Positions 9,901 through 19,210 are shown, counted from the first letter of the stretch. The stretch: DNA of 64,000 nt from Streptomyces cavernae (GCF_004023625.1 NZ_RPDJ01000002.1:372001-436000); one strand, 5' to 3'. Translations and numbers: made by a program. The notes: generated from the letters alone by a model not told the origin.

Positions 9901-10029
9901 AAGCAGGCCGAGCAGGACCCACAGCAGGGCCACCGCCAGCAGCCAGCGCAGGTCGCCGTCACCGCCTCGACCGGACCGTGCGGACGCGCGCCGTCCGGTC
10001 ACGGCAGATCGCCATCCCAGCGCGCTCAC
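6997..10029 (-). CDS. Hybrid sensor histidine kinase (double-Cache-like sensor, HisKA, HATPase, two REC, Hpt)
   Basis: A 1010-residue membrane phosphorelay kinase. Transmembrane helix 29-51, an extracytoplasmic sensor of about 250 residues with a Cache-like pattern ([18 protein letters not shown]), second helix about 309-327, then HisKA with His371 ([18 protein letters not shown]). The ATPase domain (about 470-595) has NALKF, DTGIGV and GSGLGL boxes. REC1 (about 612-735) keeps Asp666, but the usual lysine is an arginine (TRPVS), so it looks degenerate. REC2 (768-885) has Asp818 ([13 protein letters not shown]) and Lys871. The Hpt domain has His948 ([13 protein letters not shown]). The likely relay is His371 to Asp818 to His948 to the divergent response regulator at 10218. 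Hybrid kinases of this layout are uncommon in Streptomyces. The neighbouring transporter and aspartase suggest an amino acid or dicarboxylate signal (inference). Confidence 0.9.
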   Translation of the reverse strand: MSALGWRSAVTGRRASARSGRGGDGDLRWLLAVALLWVLLGLLPLGLLTSSSIRLSDQAVRSEVRDRVQTTASVSQVVVEQQIGSLKQLVSAYAERPGVRSAVAPGSGTPAPALAGTLRELARMRAGISGVIVTRADGRLIGAQPPSELISDVRGTDWYRAVSRQKQAYVSQAYTPAMRGVSRAVAVAAPIRDTRGRQVGILAVVYSLDAIQTFASEAAAAQGIQLLITDQTGVLVADPRGRLYALTSLREDPRVDAALAGRTLFTTQRGLDGLVLSASRPIPGIGWTVTAEVPAGEALASAGRLRNRVLTVAALLAGLILVGLAFQIHTSRGRRRAQRTLARYAQALARARDEAVTASAAKSEFLAKVSHEIRTPINGVLGMNTLLLDTRLDDEQRHYAGTVQESAQNLLRLLDDFLDLSKIEAGRLRIETVPFDLPRLCDEVVAPFAPHAHRQGLWLTLHLAEDLPQHVLGDPVRLRQVLTNILGNALKFTVQGGIDLKVALEGPASAPGGPPAGDPAVLRFTVTDTGIGVDPEDRDRVFETFRQLDSPITRRTGGSGLGLAISQQLVELMGGRIGLDSVKGVGSRFWVTLPVPVLRGTAPATGQLGGRRVIIADADDESRALADRMLTGAGLAVDQAADAAAALAALRSAAADETPFDLAVIDLHMTLDGGGSLAEAVLTDPLLGATGVIVLLSPGRTGAAWPAASRPQERAVQSVTRPVSRRRLLAAVENTLGTDGDQGGHPDTAQHSVPRAGHRASTAAETTVRILVAEDDEVSSQVAQLVLRRAGHHVDVVGDGEQAVRSALHGRYDLVLMDCQLPGMDGLAATTEIRRRQPDGERAAIVAMTAAAMPDDRARCLEAGMDDHLTKPVDWQQVLARVPVWTGMRTGEPTGPEEPEITAQLSDMPPEAVAEIAEAFATAAPETLRRLRDAVDAGDFHTAGMAAHRLQGSCATIGASRAADLCRRLEQAAHTRSPMSTGDDALARLDHELRLAVDELRGMAGKGRAD

Positions 10030-10217
10030 CTCCGGCGGAACGGGTGGACCTAACAGTTGTGCCGCGGTCGTGCGGCGAGTGTTGCCAGATGCTAATGCGG
10101 ACCGTCAACAATTGGCGCGACGCCGTGAGCACAAGGAACAAAAGGCCCAGGACACGCCCCTCGGTCCGGAATCCTGTGACCCTGCAGCGTCGGCATGGCC
10201 GCCACATCGGGAGGAGC

Positions 10218-10913
10218 ATGGCGATGGCGGTGAGGGACATCACCCTTCTCATCGTGGATGACGACCCGGTCGTCACCGCCACCCTGCGTGCGCAGGTCAA
10301 ACGCATTCCCGGTTTCAGGGTGGTGGCGATCGCCCACACGGGCCGCGAGGGGTTGGCGGCGGCCCGCCGCTTCGCTCCACACCTGATACTCCTGGATCTT
10401 CATCTGCCCGATATGCCGGGGCTTGACATGGCCCACCAGCTTCACCAGCCGGGGCGTCCGTCGCCGGACATCATCGTGATCTCGGGCCGGAGGGACTCGG
10501 CCGCCGTGCGCGCAGCCATGCAGCGCGGCGCCCTGCACTACCTGGTCAAGCCGACCCGGACAGGGACGGTGGAGCAGACGCTCAACCGGTACGCGGCGGC
10601 CTTGGCGCGCCTGACCTGGGGCGATCGGGCGGTGGAACAGCAGGAGATCGACCGGATCTTCCGCTCGCTGCACCTCGACCCGGTCAACCGCCCGAGGAAG
10701 GTCTCGGCCCCCACCGAGCAGTCGATACTCGATGCGCTGGCCGCCGCCGAGTCGGACCTGTCGGCGCAGGAGACCGCCGAGGCGGTGGGGATCAGCAGGG
10801 CGACCGCCCGGCGATACCTGGGGTACCTCACCGAGCAGGGGCAGGTCGTGGAGAGCCTGCGTTACGGCGCGACGGGCCGGCCCCAGCACCGGTACCGTCT
10901 GTGGGCGCCGTGA
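10218..10913 (+). CDS. CitB/DcuR-type response regulator
   Basis: A 231-residue regulator with an N-terminal receiver (LLIVDDDPVVTA; phosphoacceptor Asp in LILLDLHLPDMPG; Lys in LVKPTRTG) and a C-terminal winged-helix typical of the CitB/DcuR/DctR group (SAQETAEAVGISRATARRYL). It is divergent from the hybrid kinase, with 188 bp between the two genes, and is translationally coupled to the next gene. The start is ATG 10218 or ATG 10224; the GGAGG at 10210 is better spaced for the second. Relatives control C4-dicarboxylate or citrate use, which fits the aspartase and acidic amino acid transporter downstream (inference). Confidence 0.88.
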   Translation: MAMAVRDITLLIVDDDPVVTATLRAQVKRIPGFRVVAIAHTGREGLAAARRFAPHLILLDLHLPDMPGLDMAHQLHQPGRPSPDIIVISGRRDSAAVRAAMQRGALHYLVKPTRTGTVEQTLNRYAAALARLTWGDRAVEQQEIDRIFRSLHLDPVNRPRKVSAPTEQSILDALAAAESDLSAQETAEAVGISRATARRYLGYLTEQGQVVESLRYGATGRPQHRYRLWAP

Positions 10914-11758
10914 TCGTCCGCAGAACCGTGCTGTCCGCCCTGGGCTGTCTGGTGCTCGGCGCCTGCGGCCCGGCGGGGGAGGACGGCTCCGCGGCACGCT
11001 TCCCCAAGGACTCGACCATGGCCCGCATCAGGGAACGGGGCGTGCTCACCGTCGGCATCAAGTTCGACCTGCCGCTGTTCGGGTACAAGGACCCCTCAAC
11101 GGGGTGGATCACCGGCTTCGACGCGGACATCGCGCGCATGGTGGCCCAGGACCTCACCGGCAGTGAGCACAACATCCGGTTCATCGAGACGATGCCCCGC
11201 AATCGGGAGGACTTCCTCGACCGGGGCGTGGTGGACATCGTCGTGGCCACGTACTCGATCAGCGACGAGCGCCGCAAGCTGGTGGACTTCACCGACCCCT
11301 ACTACTACTCGGGGCAGGACGTACTGGTCCGCAACACGGACACGGACATGCGCACCGTCGCCGACCTCGCCGGCAAAGCGGTGTGCACGGGCGCCCGTTC
11401 CACCCCCCTGGAGCGGCTGAAGGCCCGGCTTCGGCATGCCCGGCTGGTGGTGGTGGACAACTACAGCGAGTGTGTGTCTCCTCTGCTCGAGGGGCGGATC
11501 GACGCGATCAGTACCGACGACTCGATACTGCTGGGGCTGATGAGCGAACACCCGGACTCCCTACGGCTGCTGGGCAGCCCCTTCGGCAGGGAGTCGTACG
11601 GCATCGGTGTGCGCCGCGGCGACAGCGCCTTCCGTGGCTATCTCAACGGCCTGATCCGCCGTTTCCTGACCGACGGGGGCTGGGACGAGGTCTTCAGGAA
11701 CACCATCGGCGTGATGGGCGTGTCCCCCAAGACGGCCAAACCGACGCCCTCACGCTGA
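10910..11758 (+). CDS. Solute-binding lipoprotein, glutamate/polar amino acid type (family 3)
   Basis: A 282-residue exported lipoprotein. The signal peptide ends in the lipobox LVLGAC, and the mature part follows the amino acid binding-protein pattern (RGVLTVGIKFDLPLFGYKD, GFDADIARMVAQDL, DIVVATYSISDERRKLVDF, YSECVSPLLEGRIDAISTD). The start is placed at GTG 10910, whose bases overlap the regulator's stop (GTGA); an in-frame GTG at 10901 is also possible. It resembles the GluB protein at 13327 but is clearly divergent. Because it follows the response regulator directly and is separated from gluABCD by a repeat array, it may deliver ligand to the sensor kinase or be a second specificity for the transporter. 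Confidence 0.88.
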   Translation: MIVRRTVLSALGCLVLGACGPAGEDGSAARFPKDSTMARIRERGVLTVGIKFDLPLFGYKDPSTGWITGFDADIARMVAQDLTGSEHNIRFIETMPRNREDFLDRGVVDIVVATYSISDERRKLVDFTDPYYYSGQDVLVRNTDTDMRTVADLAGKAVCTGARSTPLERLKARLRHARLVVVDNYSECVSPLLEGRIDAISTDDSILLGLMSEHPDSLRLLGSPFGRESYGIGVRRGDSAFRGYLNGLIRRFLTDGGWDEVFRNTIGVMGVSPKTAKPTPSR

Positions 11759-11773
11759 GCACAGCCACGCAAC

Positions 11774-12415
11774 TCCCTTGCGGCGACAAGCCGCTCCCAC
11801 GGGGAACGGCCGCGGGCGGCCCGGGCTTCCGCATGCCGGATCCCGCCGGAACGACCAGCGAACACCCCGACTCCGTACGGCGTCGGTGCGCCCGGACGCC
11901 GTGGGAGTGCACCGGCTGCCGGGCCAGACGGCCGAACCGACGCCTCCGGCGCCCTCACGCTGAGCACAAGGCGCACAAGTCCCTTGCGGCGACGAGCCGC
12001 TCCCACGGGGAACGGCCGCGGGCGGCCCGGGCTTCCGCATGCCGGATCCCGCCGGAACGACCAGCGAACACCCCGACTCCGTACGGCGTCGGTGCGCCCG
12101 GACGCCGTGGGAGTGCACCGGCTGCCGGGCCAGACGGCCGAACCGACGCCTCCGGCGCCCTCACGCTGAGCACAAGGCGCACAAGTCCCTTGCGGCGACG
12201 AGCCGCTCCCACGGGGAACGGCCGCGGGCGGCCCGGGCTTCCGCATGCCGGATCCCGCCGGAACGACCAGCGAACACCCCGACTCCGTACGGCGTCGGTG
12301 CGCCCGGACGCCGTGGGAGGGCACCGGCTGCCGGGCCAGACGGCCGAACCGACGCCTCCGGCGCCCTCACGCTGAGCACAAGGCGCACAAGTCCCTTGCG
12401 GCGAAAAGCCGCTCC
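11774..12415 (+). repeat. 206-bp tandem repeat array, three full units plus a partial fourth
   Basis: Units start at 11774, 11980, 12186 and 12392 (TCCCTTGCGGCGA). Units 2 and 3 are nearly identical. Unit 4 breaks off after about 24 bp. Each unit ends with a segment resembling the last codons and stop of the preceding lipoprotein gene (AGACGGCC, AACCGACG, CCCTCACGCTGAGCAC), so the array looks like repeated duplication of the gene's 3' end plus about 150 bp of new sequence. Each unit leaves a 61-codon open frame, which I regard as incidental. It separates the lipoprotein gene from gluA and could act as a structured spacer. Confidence 0.88.
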
Positions 12416-12481
12416 TACGGTATCGCCATCGCCACCGGGAACGGCATCGCGGCGGCAGATCACCAGTAAAGGGAGAGGCGT

Positions 12482-13264
12482 GTGCCCATGACCAAGAACC
12501 TGCCGGCAGGACGGCAGCAGGAGGCGAACACCCATCTGGTGGTGCTCGACAAGGTCAACAAGCACTATGGCCGACTGCACGTTCTGCAGGACATCGACCT
12601 GGCGGTGAGCCGGGGTGAGGTTGTCGTGCTGATCGGACCTTCCGGGTCCGGCAAGTCCACTCTGTGCCGCACCATCAACCGGCTGGAGACCATCGACTCG
12701 GGCATCATCATGATCGACGGCACGCCCATGCCCTCCGAGGGCAGGCAACTGGCGCGGCTGCGCGCCGAGGTCGGCATGGTGTTCCAGGGGTTCAACCTCT
12801 TCGCCCACAAGACAGTTCTGGAGAACGTCACCATCGCCCCGGTGAAGGTCCTCAAGCAGGACCGGAAGGCCGCCGAGCAGCGCGCCCGCGAACTGCTCGA
12901 CCGCGTGGGCATCGCCAGCCAGGCCGACAAGTACCCCGCCCAGCTGTCGGGAGGTCAGCAGCAGCGGGTGGCCATCGCCCGGGCCTTGGCCATGGACCCC
13001 AAGGTGATCCTCTTCGACGAGCCGACCTCCGCGCTCGACCCGGAGATGGTCAACGAGGTGCTCGACGTGATGACGTCCCTGGCCCGCGACGGCATGACGA
13101 TGCTCGTGGTCACACACGAGATGGGCTTCGCCCGCCGGGCCGCCGACCGCGTGGTGTTCATGGCCGACGGCCAGATCGTGGAGCAGAACAGCCCCGACGC
13201 CTTCTTCTCCCACCCGCGCAGCGAACGCGCCAAGTCGTTCCTCGACAAGATCCTCACCCACTGA
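12482..13264 (+). CDS. gluA: Glutamate-type ABC transporter ATP-binding protein
   Basis: A 260-residue polar amino acid ABC ATPase. Walker [11 protein letters not shown]-loop VFQGFNLF, signature LSGGQQQR, Walker [15 protein letters not shown] and switch His (VVTHEMGF) are all present. GTG 12482 lies 6 bases after GGGAG; an ATG two codons later is the alternative. It is the first gene of gluABCD, in the order known from Corynebacterium and Streptomyces, and energises uptake of glutamate or a related acidic amino acid across the cytoplasmic membrane. Confidence 0.93.
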   Translation: MPMTKNLPAGRQQEANTHLVVLDKVNKHYGRLHVLQDIDLAVSRGEVVVLIGPSGSGKSTLCRTINRLETIDSGIIMIDGTPMPSEGRQLARLRAEVGMVFQGFNLFAHKTVLENVTIAPVKVLKQDRKAAEQRARELLDRVGIASQADKYPAQLSGGQQQRVAIARALAMDPKVILFDEPTSALDPEMVNEVLDVMTSLARDGMTMLVVTHEMGFARRAADRVVFMADGQIVEQNSPDAFFSHPRSERAKSFLDKILTH

Positions 13265-13326
13265 GCCGGCCCTCGCGCCGACACAGCCACGCCTATCCAC
13301 TCACCACGGGAAACCAGGGGTTCACC

Positions 13327-14169
13327 ATGTCCAAGAGACTGATCGCTGCCGCTCTCACCACCGTGATGGTCGCGCTGGGCACCAGCGCCTGCGGGGGCGG
13401 TAGCGGAAGCGACAGCAACGCGTCCGTCGTCGACAAGGCCAAGAACGACAAGAAACTCGTCATCGGTGTGAAGGCCGACCAGCCGGGCCTGGGACTGCGC
13501 ACCCCCGACGGCAGCTTCAAGGGCCTCGACATCGACGTGGCCACCTATGTCGCCAAGGCGCTCGGCGCGGACCCGAAGAACATCACCTTCAAGGAGACGG
13601 TGTCCGCCAACCGCGAGGCGTTCCTGGAGCAGGGGCAGGTCGACATGGTGGTGGCCACCTACTCCATCACCGACGAGCGCAAGGAGAAGGTCTCCTTCGC
13701 CGGTCCGTACTTCGTGGCGGGCCAGGACCTGCTGGTGCGGGCCGACGACAAGTCCATCACCGGCCCCGACTCGCTCAACGGCAAGAAGCTGTGTTCGGTC
13801 GCCGGCTCGACCTCCGCCCAGAAGATCAAGGACAGCTACGCCAAGCAGGTGCAGCTCCAGGAGGAGCGGAGCTACTCGGCCTGCGTGGACCGGGTGCTGG
13901 GTGGTCAACTCGACGCGATCACCACCGACAACGCCATCCTGGCCGGCTACGCATCGCAGCACCCCGGCAAGCTCAGGCTGGTCGGCAAGACTTTCAGCAC
14001 CGAGAACTACGGCATCGGCCTGAAGAAGGACGACAAGAAGGGCCGGGACGCGATCAACGACGCCCTGAAGAAGATGTTCGACAGCGGCAGTTGGAAGGGC
14101 GCGGTCGAGTCCAGCCTGGGCTCGTCCGGTTTCAAGGTCCCCGAGACCCCGCGCCTCGACCGTTACTGA
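13327..14169 (+). CDS. gluB: Glutamate-binding lipoprotein of the ABC transporter
   Basis: A 280-residue lipoprotein with a signal peptide ending at the lipobox TSAC and a family 3 binding domain (KLVIGVKADQPGLGL, GFKGLDID-type ligand loop as FKGLDIDVATYV, DMVVATYSITDERKEKVSF, YSACVDRVLGGQLDAITTD). It captures the amino acid outside the membrane and delivers it to GluC/GluD. It shares the same motifs with the lipoprotein at 10910, so the locus has two related binding proteins. Confidence 0.93.
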   Translation: MSKRLIAAALTTVMVALGTSACGGGSGSDSNASVVDKAKNDKKLVIGVKADQPGLGLRTPDGSFKGLDIDVATYVAKALGADPKNITFKETVSANREAFLEQGQVDMVVATYSITDERKEKVSFAGPYFVAGQDLLVRADDKSITGPDSLNGKKLCSVAGSTSAQKIKDSYAKQVQLQEERSYSACVDRVLGGQLDAITTDNAILAGYASQHPGKLRLVGKTFSTENYGIGLKKDDKKGRDAINDALKKMFDSGSWKGAVESSLGSSGFKVPETPRLDRY

Positions 14170-14249
14170 CAGCAACCGCTGGACGGCGGGCAACCGGCGA
14201 CGGCGGGCAACTGCCCGGCCCTTGCCCGCCCCGACGAATTAAGGCCCTG

Positions 14250-14918
14250 ATGGACGCACTGATAGTCGAGCGAGGGACGATCCTCGCCGCGTTCTGGATG
14301 ACCCTGCGACTCACCGTTTTCAGCGCGCTCGGCTCTCTCACCCTCGGTACCGTTCTCGCGGGCATGCGCGTCTCCCCGCTTCCGGTACTGCGCGCCGCGG
14401 CCCGGGCGTACGTGACCCTGGCACGCAACACACCGCTCACTCTGATCCTGCTGTTCACCAGCCTGGGTGTGGGCGCCAACCTCGGTGTGGAGTTCTCCGA
14501 CCGCGTCGACACCAACAACTTCTGGCTCGCCGTCGTCGGCCTGACCGCTTACACGTCGGCGTTCGTGTGCGAGGCCCTGCGGGCGGGCATCAACACCGTC
14601 CCCCTGGGGCAGACGGAGGCGGCACGGGCAGCCGGGCTGAGCTTCGTCCAGACGTTGCGGCTCATAGTCCTGCCCCAGGCGTTCCGTGCGGTGATCATGC
14701 CCCTGGGAAGCATCCTGATCGCCCTGACCAAGAACACGACCATCGCCCTGGTGGCGGGTGTCGCGGAGGCATCCGTCCGGATGCGGGAGATGATCGAGGT
14801 GTATGGCGACCAAGTGATCCAGATCTTCCTCGGGTTCGCCGCCGGCTTCGTCGTGCTGTGTCTCCCGACCGGCCTGTTCTTCGGCTGGCTCTCCCGTCGC
14901 CTGGAGGTGGCCCGATGA
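14250..14918 (+). CDS. gluC: Glutamate-type ABC transporter permease
   Basis: A 222-residue integral membrane protein of the HisM/GluC family with about five hydrophobic segments. The EAA loop that contacts the ATPase is visible (ALRAGINTVPLGQTEAARAA, then GLSFVQTLRLIVLPQAF). The ATG at 14250 follows AAGG. Its stop overlaps the gluD start (ATGA). Confidence 0.92.
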   Translation: MDALIVERGTILAAFWMTLRLTVFSALGSLTLGTVLAGMRVSPLPVLRAAARAYVTLARNTPLTLILLFTSLGVGANLGVEFSDRVDTNNFWLAVVGLTAYTSAFVCEALRAGINTVPLGQTEAARAAGLSFVQTLRLIVLPQAFRAVIMPLGSILIALTKNTTIALVAGVAEASVRMREMIEVYGDQVIQIFLGFAAGFVVLCLPTGLFFGWLSRRLEVAR

Positions 14919-15790
14919 GCCACTCGAACCTGTACGAGGTCCCCGGTGCGCGGGGTATGCGCCGCAACCGGCTGCTGGCCGCGGTCTTCGCCGTCGCGCT
15001 GGCCGGCCTGGCGTACGTGATCTACACGCGGTTCGACGCCAAGCAGCAGTGGGACGCGGAGAAGTGGCGGCCCCTGCTGCGGGGCGAGGTCTGGACGACC
15101 TTCATCGTGCCCGGCCTGCTCGGCACGCTCCAGGCCGCGGCGCTGGGCATCGTGTTCTCAGCCGTCTTCGGGCCGGTGTTCGCCACAGCCCGGCTGTCCG
15201 AGCACCGTTGGATCCGCGTCCCCGCCGCGTCGATCGTGGAGTTCTTCCGCGCGGTCCCCTTGCTGTTGCTCATCTTCTTCGCCTTCTTCGGCTCCTACGC
15301 GATCATCGGGGTCAACGTCTCCCCGTTCACCGCCGTGGTCTTCGGCCTCACCCTCTACAACGGCTCGGTCATCGCGGAGACCCTCAGGGCGGGCGTGAAG
15401 AGCCTCCCGTCGGGGCAGATGGAGGCGGCGCAGGCGCTCGGCATGCGCAAGGGCAAGGTCATGCACCTCATCCTTCTGCCGCAGGCGATCACCGCGATGA
15501 TGCCGGCCATCGTCAGCCAGTTCGTCGTGCTGCTCAAGGACTCCGCCCTCGGGTTCATCGTCGGCTACGACGAGCTGGTCGACCGCGGCCTGAACGGAAT
15601 CGCCGCGAACTTCTCCAACGTCATCCCGGCGGCCATGCTGGTGGCTTCGATCTTCATCCTCCTCAACATGGCGCTCGACGCCGTCGCCCAATGGCTGCGG
15701 CGCAAGATCAGCAGCGGCCGTGGGACGGGGTCCACGAAGGGCGGCGACACCGCCGTCGCGCCGGTGGCCGAGCCGGTCGGTTCCGTCTGA
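14915..15790 (+). CDS. gluD: Glutamate-type ABC transporter permease
   Basis: A 291-residue second permease with about five membrane segments and the EAA loop (TLRAGVKSLPSGQMEAAQAL, GMRKGKVMHLILLPQA). The N-terminal about 60 residues are hydrophilic with one helix, as usual for GluD. It is translationally coupled to gluC by a 4-bp overlap. The C-terminal tail (after KISSGRGTG) is low complexity. Confidence 0.92.
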   Translation: MSHSNLYEVPGARGMRRNRLLAAVFAVALAGLAYVIYTRFDAKQQWDAEKWRPLLRGEVWTTFIVPGLLGTLQAAALGIVFSAVFGPVFATARLSEHRWIRVPAASIVEFFRAVPLLLLIFFAFFGSYAIIGVNVSPFTAVVFGLTLYNGSVIAETLRAGVKSLPSGQMEAAQALGMRKGKVMHLILLPQAITAMMPAIVSQFVVLLKDSALGFIVGYDELVDRGLNGIAANFSNVIPAAMLVASIFILLNMALDAVAQWLRRKISSGRGTGSTKGGDTAVAPVAEPVGSV

Positions 15791-15984
15791 CCCGAACCAC
15801 AGGCCGAGCGGTCGCAGTTCGCGGACCCGCCCGGGTCGGCGGCGTGGGCGTTCCTCACCCGCCCCGGGCCGTTCCGCCGCGTCGACGGCTCATCTCTCCA
15901 ACGGTCGGCTGCACGTCCTCAGCGGCACCACACCGGCCATCACCCCAAGCCCGGCCCTCGCGGCCGGATTCAGGAGTACGCATC

Positions 15985-17412
15985 ATGGCGGAGGACCCGT
16001 TCCGCATCGAGCACGACCTTCTCGGGGACGAACCCGTACCGCAGTACGCCTACTTCGGCATACACACCCTCCGGGCGGTGCACAACTTCCCCATCACCGG
16101 CATCCGCATCTCCGCCTACCGCGACCTGGTCAACGGCCTGGCAGCGGTCAAGCAGGCCGCGGCGGCGGCCAACCGCGACCTGGACCTGCTGGACCCCGCG
16201 AAGGCCGAAGCGATCATCAGCGCCTGTGAGGAGATCCGCTCCGGAAGGCTCCACGACCAGTTCGTCGTCGACGTGTTCCAGGGCGGCGCGGGCACCTCCA
16301 CCAACATGAACGCCAACGAGGTCATCGCCAACCGGGCACTGGAGCTCCTCGGGCACAGCTGCGGCGAGTACCGGCACCTGCACCCCCTGGACGACGTCAA
16401 CGCCGGGCAGAGCACCAACGATGCCTACCCCACCGCCCTCAAGGTCGCCCTGCACGAGACCACTCAACGCCTGGAGCGTGCCATGGCCACACTGCGGCAC
16501 GCCTTCGAGACGAAGGCCGAGGAGTTCGCCGACGTCGTCAAGACCGGCCGTACCCAGCTGCAGGACGCGGTGCCGATGACCCTCGGCCAGGAGTTCGGGG
16601 CCTACGCGCAGACGCTGGGCGAGGACGAGCAGCGCCTCGCCGAGGCCCGCGCCCTGCTGGGGGAGATCAACCTGGGCGGCACCGCGATCGGCACCGGTCT
16701 CAACTCCCATCCCGACTACACCGCACTGGCCTGCGCGCATCTGCGTGACATCACCGGCCTGGAGCTGTCCGTCGCCCCCGACCTGGTCGAGGCCACCCAG
16801 GACGCCGGTGTCTTCGTCCAGTTGTCCGGTGTGCTCAAGCGCATCGCGGTCAAGCTCTCCAAGACCTGCAACGACCTGCGGCTGCTGTCGTCCGGCCCGC
16901 GCGCCGGCCTCGGCGAGATCAACCTCCCGCCGCGACAGGCGGGCTCCAGCATCATGCCGGGCAAGGTGAACCCGGTCATTCCCGAAGTCGTGAACCAGAT
17001 CGCCTTCAAGGTCATCGGCAACGACATGGCCATCACCATGGCCGCCGAAGCCGGTCAGCTCCAGCTCAACGCCTTCGAACCGCTCATCGCCCACTGCCTG
17101 TTCGAAAGCCTCACCAACCTACAGGCCGGCTGCTTGACCCTGGCCGAACGCTGCGTCGACGGCATCACCGCCAACCGGGAACACCTCCACGCCGTCGTCC
17201 ACAACACCATCGGCATCATCACCGCCCTCACGCCGCACATCGGCTACGCCCAGGCAGGCGCCGCCGCCCAGGAAGCACTCACCACACACCGCTCGGTGGC
17301 CGAGGTCGTACTCGGACGAGGACTGCTGTCCTCCGACGAACTGCACCGCCTCCTTCGCCCGGAGACCCTGGCCCGCCCCGGGGGCCACGACCTGCAGGCA
17401 TCCACGATGTGA
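15985..17412 (+). CDS. aspA: Aspartate ammonia-lyase (aspartase)
   Basis: A 475-residue cytoplasmic enzyme that converts L-aspartate to fumarate and ammonia. The aspartase/fumarase signature is intact (GSSIMPGKVNPVIPE, with Ser321/Ser322 and Lys327). Other family blocks are visible: QGGAGTSTNMNANEV, NAGQSTNDAYPT, GRTQLQDAVPMTLGQE, and GTGLNSHPDY. The length is normal for the family (about 470-480). It follows gluD by 194 bp in the same direction, so imported aspartate or glutamate-derived aspartate could be deaminated directly into the TCA cycle. AGGAG lies upstream of the ATG. Fumarase is the alternative, but the aspartase-type blocks and context favour AspA. Confidence 0.92.
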   Translation: MAEDPFRIEHDLLGDEPVPQYAYFGIHTLRAVHNFPITGIRISAYRDLVNGLAAVKQAAAAANRDLDLLDPAKAEAIISACEEIRSGRLHDQFVVDVFQGGAGTSTNMNANEVIANRALELLGHSCGEYRHLHPLDDVNAGQSTNDAYPTALKVALHETTQRLERAMATLRHAFETKAEEFADVVKTGRTQLQDAVPMTLGQEFGAYAQTLGEDEQRLAEARALLGEINLGGTAIGTGLNSHPDYTALACAHLRDITGLELSVAPDLVEATQDAGVFVQLSGVLKRIAVKLSKTCNDLRLLSSGPRAGLGEINLPPRQAGSSIMPGKVNPVIPEVVNQIAFKVIGNDMAITMAAEAGQLQLNAFEPLIAHCLFESLTNLQAGCLTLAERCVDGITANREHLHAVVHNTIGIITALTPHIGYAQAGAAAQEALTTHRSVAEVVLGRGLLSSDELHRLLRPETLARPGGHDLQASTM

Positions 17413-17639
17413 CGACGGGACGCCGGGCGATGGCCCCGGGCCGGAACCGTGACGGTGACCGCCTGGTGCCGCACACGAACAGGTGCCGTCGGCGCAGTTT
17501 TGCCGACGGGCGGATCGCCGTGCGAAGCGGGTGCCACCCCACCTCCACCGCACCGAGCCCGTGCGTGATCCTGGCCGCTCCGCACCCCGATCGCGCGCGG
17601 ACTGGAGGAAACCGCTGCCCGGCCGCCTCGGGTCGTCCG

Positions 17640-17860
17640 GTCGCGCGGGGAAGGGCGACGGTGCGGGAGGAGGAAGCGCGGTTGCTCAACCAGCCACCGA
17701 CGGACCCACGGGCCTTGTGGGCGGAGAGGTTGTCGCAGATCACGTGGACCGCCAGACCGGGCTGGTCGTCGTGCGTCACCGTCACGTCGGTGCCGACGGC
17801 GAGAGCGTCCACGGCCGCAGACCACAGAGTCGCCGTTCCGTCCTCCATGCGTCGGAAGGG
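17640..17860 (-). pseudogene. IS630-type transposase fragment, frameshifted
   Basis: In one minus-strand frame MEDGTATLWSAAVDAL and later VHVICDNLSAHKA resemble the DDE core of IS630-family transposases. The expected continuation (WVRRWLVEQPRFLL) is in another frame. No complete gene and no clear element ends are visible. It lies between aspA and the first DUF418 gene; the rest of 17413-17941 holds no gene that I recognise. Confidence 0.55.
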
Positions 17861-17902
17861 AAATCCGCTGCGGGCAGGTTTGAGAGTCCTGTGAGCCGTC
17901 CG

Positions 17903-17936
17903 GGCCGGGGTGGCAGGGAGACGTCCCACCCCGGCC
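17903..17936 (-). terminator. Terminator hairpin after the first DUF418 gene
   Basis: Perfect 11-bp stem GGCCGGGGTGG / CCACCCCGGCC with a 12-nt loop, located six bases after the stop codon at 17942 of the minus-strand gene. Confidence 0.7.
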
Positions 17937-17941
17937 TGGTG

Positions 17942-19210
17942 TCATCGGATGTACTTCGTCGGCTTGGTGGCAGCGTTGAGCAGATACTCCAGGGGGCCGC
18001 GGCGGAAGAAGCGGGACCAGATCGCGGCGAACACGATCGCCCCGAGGACGAACATGAGCAGGGGCGCCCAGGACTGCTGGGTGCCGGTCCCGGCGGGCAG
18101 GGACAGCGCGGGCTGTATGACGAAGTGGCCGACATAGGCGGTCAGGGACATGGTGCCCACGGCGATGACCGGTTTGGCCAGGCGGCGCAGTCGCGGCAGG
18201 CGGTCCATCGCCACCGTCGCGCCCACGATCACGAGGATCGCGACTCCGACGCTGCCGATGATGTCGAACGTGGTGCCGCTGTGCGGCCCGGCCGTCAGGA
18301 GCAACGACGCCGGCATATCGGGGAACGACCCGCCGTCGAGGGGTACCGACCCGCTGGCGGGGGGCATCGAACCGGAGCCGCCGGACGACGGCCCGTCTTC
18401 CGCGAGGCTCCGCAACGCGCCCTTGCCGGCGAGCAGCAAGGACGTGCCGTACGCGGCCGCCGTGAGGGCGGCACCGAGGGCGGCCAGGCGCCGCTGGACA
18501 GCGCCGGAGGACAGGTCGAGGCGGCCCAGCGCCATGCCGGCGATCACGAACGACATCCACGTGAGCGCCGGGTAGAAGCCGGTGAGCAGCAGATCGAGCA
18601 CTCCCACCTCACTGAGGCGGCGGAGCGGGTCGTATGCGTTGATGCTCTGCTGGACCGAGGAGGTCAGCAGCGAGGTCAGGGCGAACGCCAGCTGCGGTGT
18701 GACGATGGCGAACGCGGCCGCGATGATCGCGAGCGTCCTGGCACGCAGTCGCACCAGGGGCAGGGCGAGGAGGAAGTAGACCCCGTAGAAGCCGAGGATG
18801 ATCACTCCCCCGAACTCCATCGCCATCACGGTGCCCAGCGCCAGCAGGACCACGGCGCGGATCGCGATCCGGGCCTTCGCCTGCCGGCCCGCCAGGCCGG
18901 TCTTGGGCTCGCGGCGGCCGGCGAGCAGCATCAGCGAGAACCCGGCGAGGGTGGCGAACAGGACCGACGAGTGACCGTCCGATATATACCGGATCCAGCT
19001 GGCGACGCCGGACGTGGCCGACAGCGGGGGGCCGATGTGCACGACGTACATGCCGAACACCGCCAGCGCGCGGGCCAGATCCACCCCGACGAGGCGTCCC
19101 ATCGAGGGACCGGGCGAGGCCGGCACGGCGGACTCGGGGGACGTTCGGGGCGGCGGAGGCGAGTTCTCCTGCGGAGCTGAGGTCTCCTGTGGCGGCTGTG
19201 TCTGTGTCAT
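17942..19210 (-). CDS. DUF418 family multi-pass membrane protein (paralogue 1)
   Basis: A 422-residue protein with a Pro/Ser-rich cytoplasmic head (about 40 residues), the DUF418/YeiB opening motif (GRLVGVDLARALAVFGMYVV), about ten membrane segments and the C-terminal signature (WSRFFRRGPLEYLLNAATKP). I chose ATG 19210 (MTQTQPPQ) over one 12 codons upstream. A Gly/Ser/Pro-rich insert lies near residues 270-310. The molecular function of DUF418 proteins is not established; some are suggested transport or acyl-transfer-like membrane proteins. Two further paralogues are at 24299 and 28420, and this copy is closest to the latter. Confidence 0.85.
   Translation of the reverse strand: MTQTQPPQETSAPQENSPPPPRTSPESAVPASPGPSMGRLVGVDLARALAVFGMYVVHIGPPLSATSGVASWIRYISDGHSSVLFATLAGFSLMLLAGRREPKTGLAGRQAKARIAIRAVVLLALGTVMAMEFGGVIILGFYGVYFLLALPLVRLRARTLAIIAAAFAIVTPQLAFALTSLLTSSVQQSINAYDPLRRLSEVGVLDLLLTGFYPALTWMSFVIAGMALGRLDLSSGAVQRRLAALGAALTAAAYGTSLLLAGKGALRSLAEDGPSSGGSGSMPPASGSVPLDGGSFPDMPASLLLTAGPHSGTTFDIIGSVGVAILVIVGATVAMDRLPRLRRLAKPVIAVGTMSLTAYVGHFVIQPALSLPAGTGTQQSWAPLLMFVLGAIVFAAIWSRFFRRGPLEYLLNAATKPTKYIR

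Noticed and set aside
11778-12375. Three 61-codon open frames in the 206-bp repeats
   Set aside because: They repeat exactly with the DNA unit, lack ribosome binding sites and end with a copy of the upstream gene's tail; better seen as by-products of the duplication.
11774-12415. Possible CRISPR array
   Set aside because: Units are 206 bp long, contiguous and without spacers; no cas genes are present.
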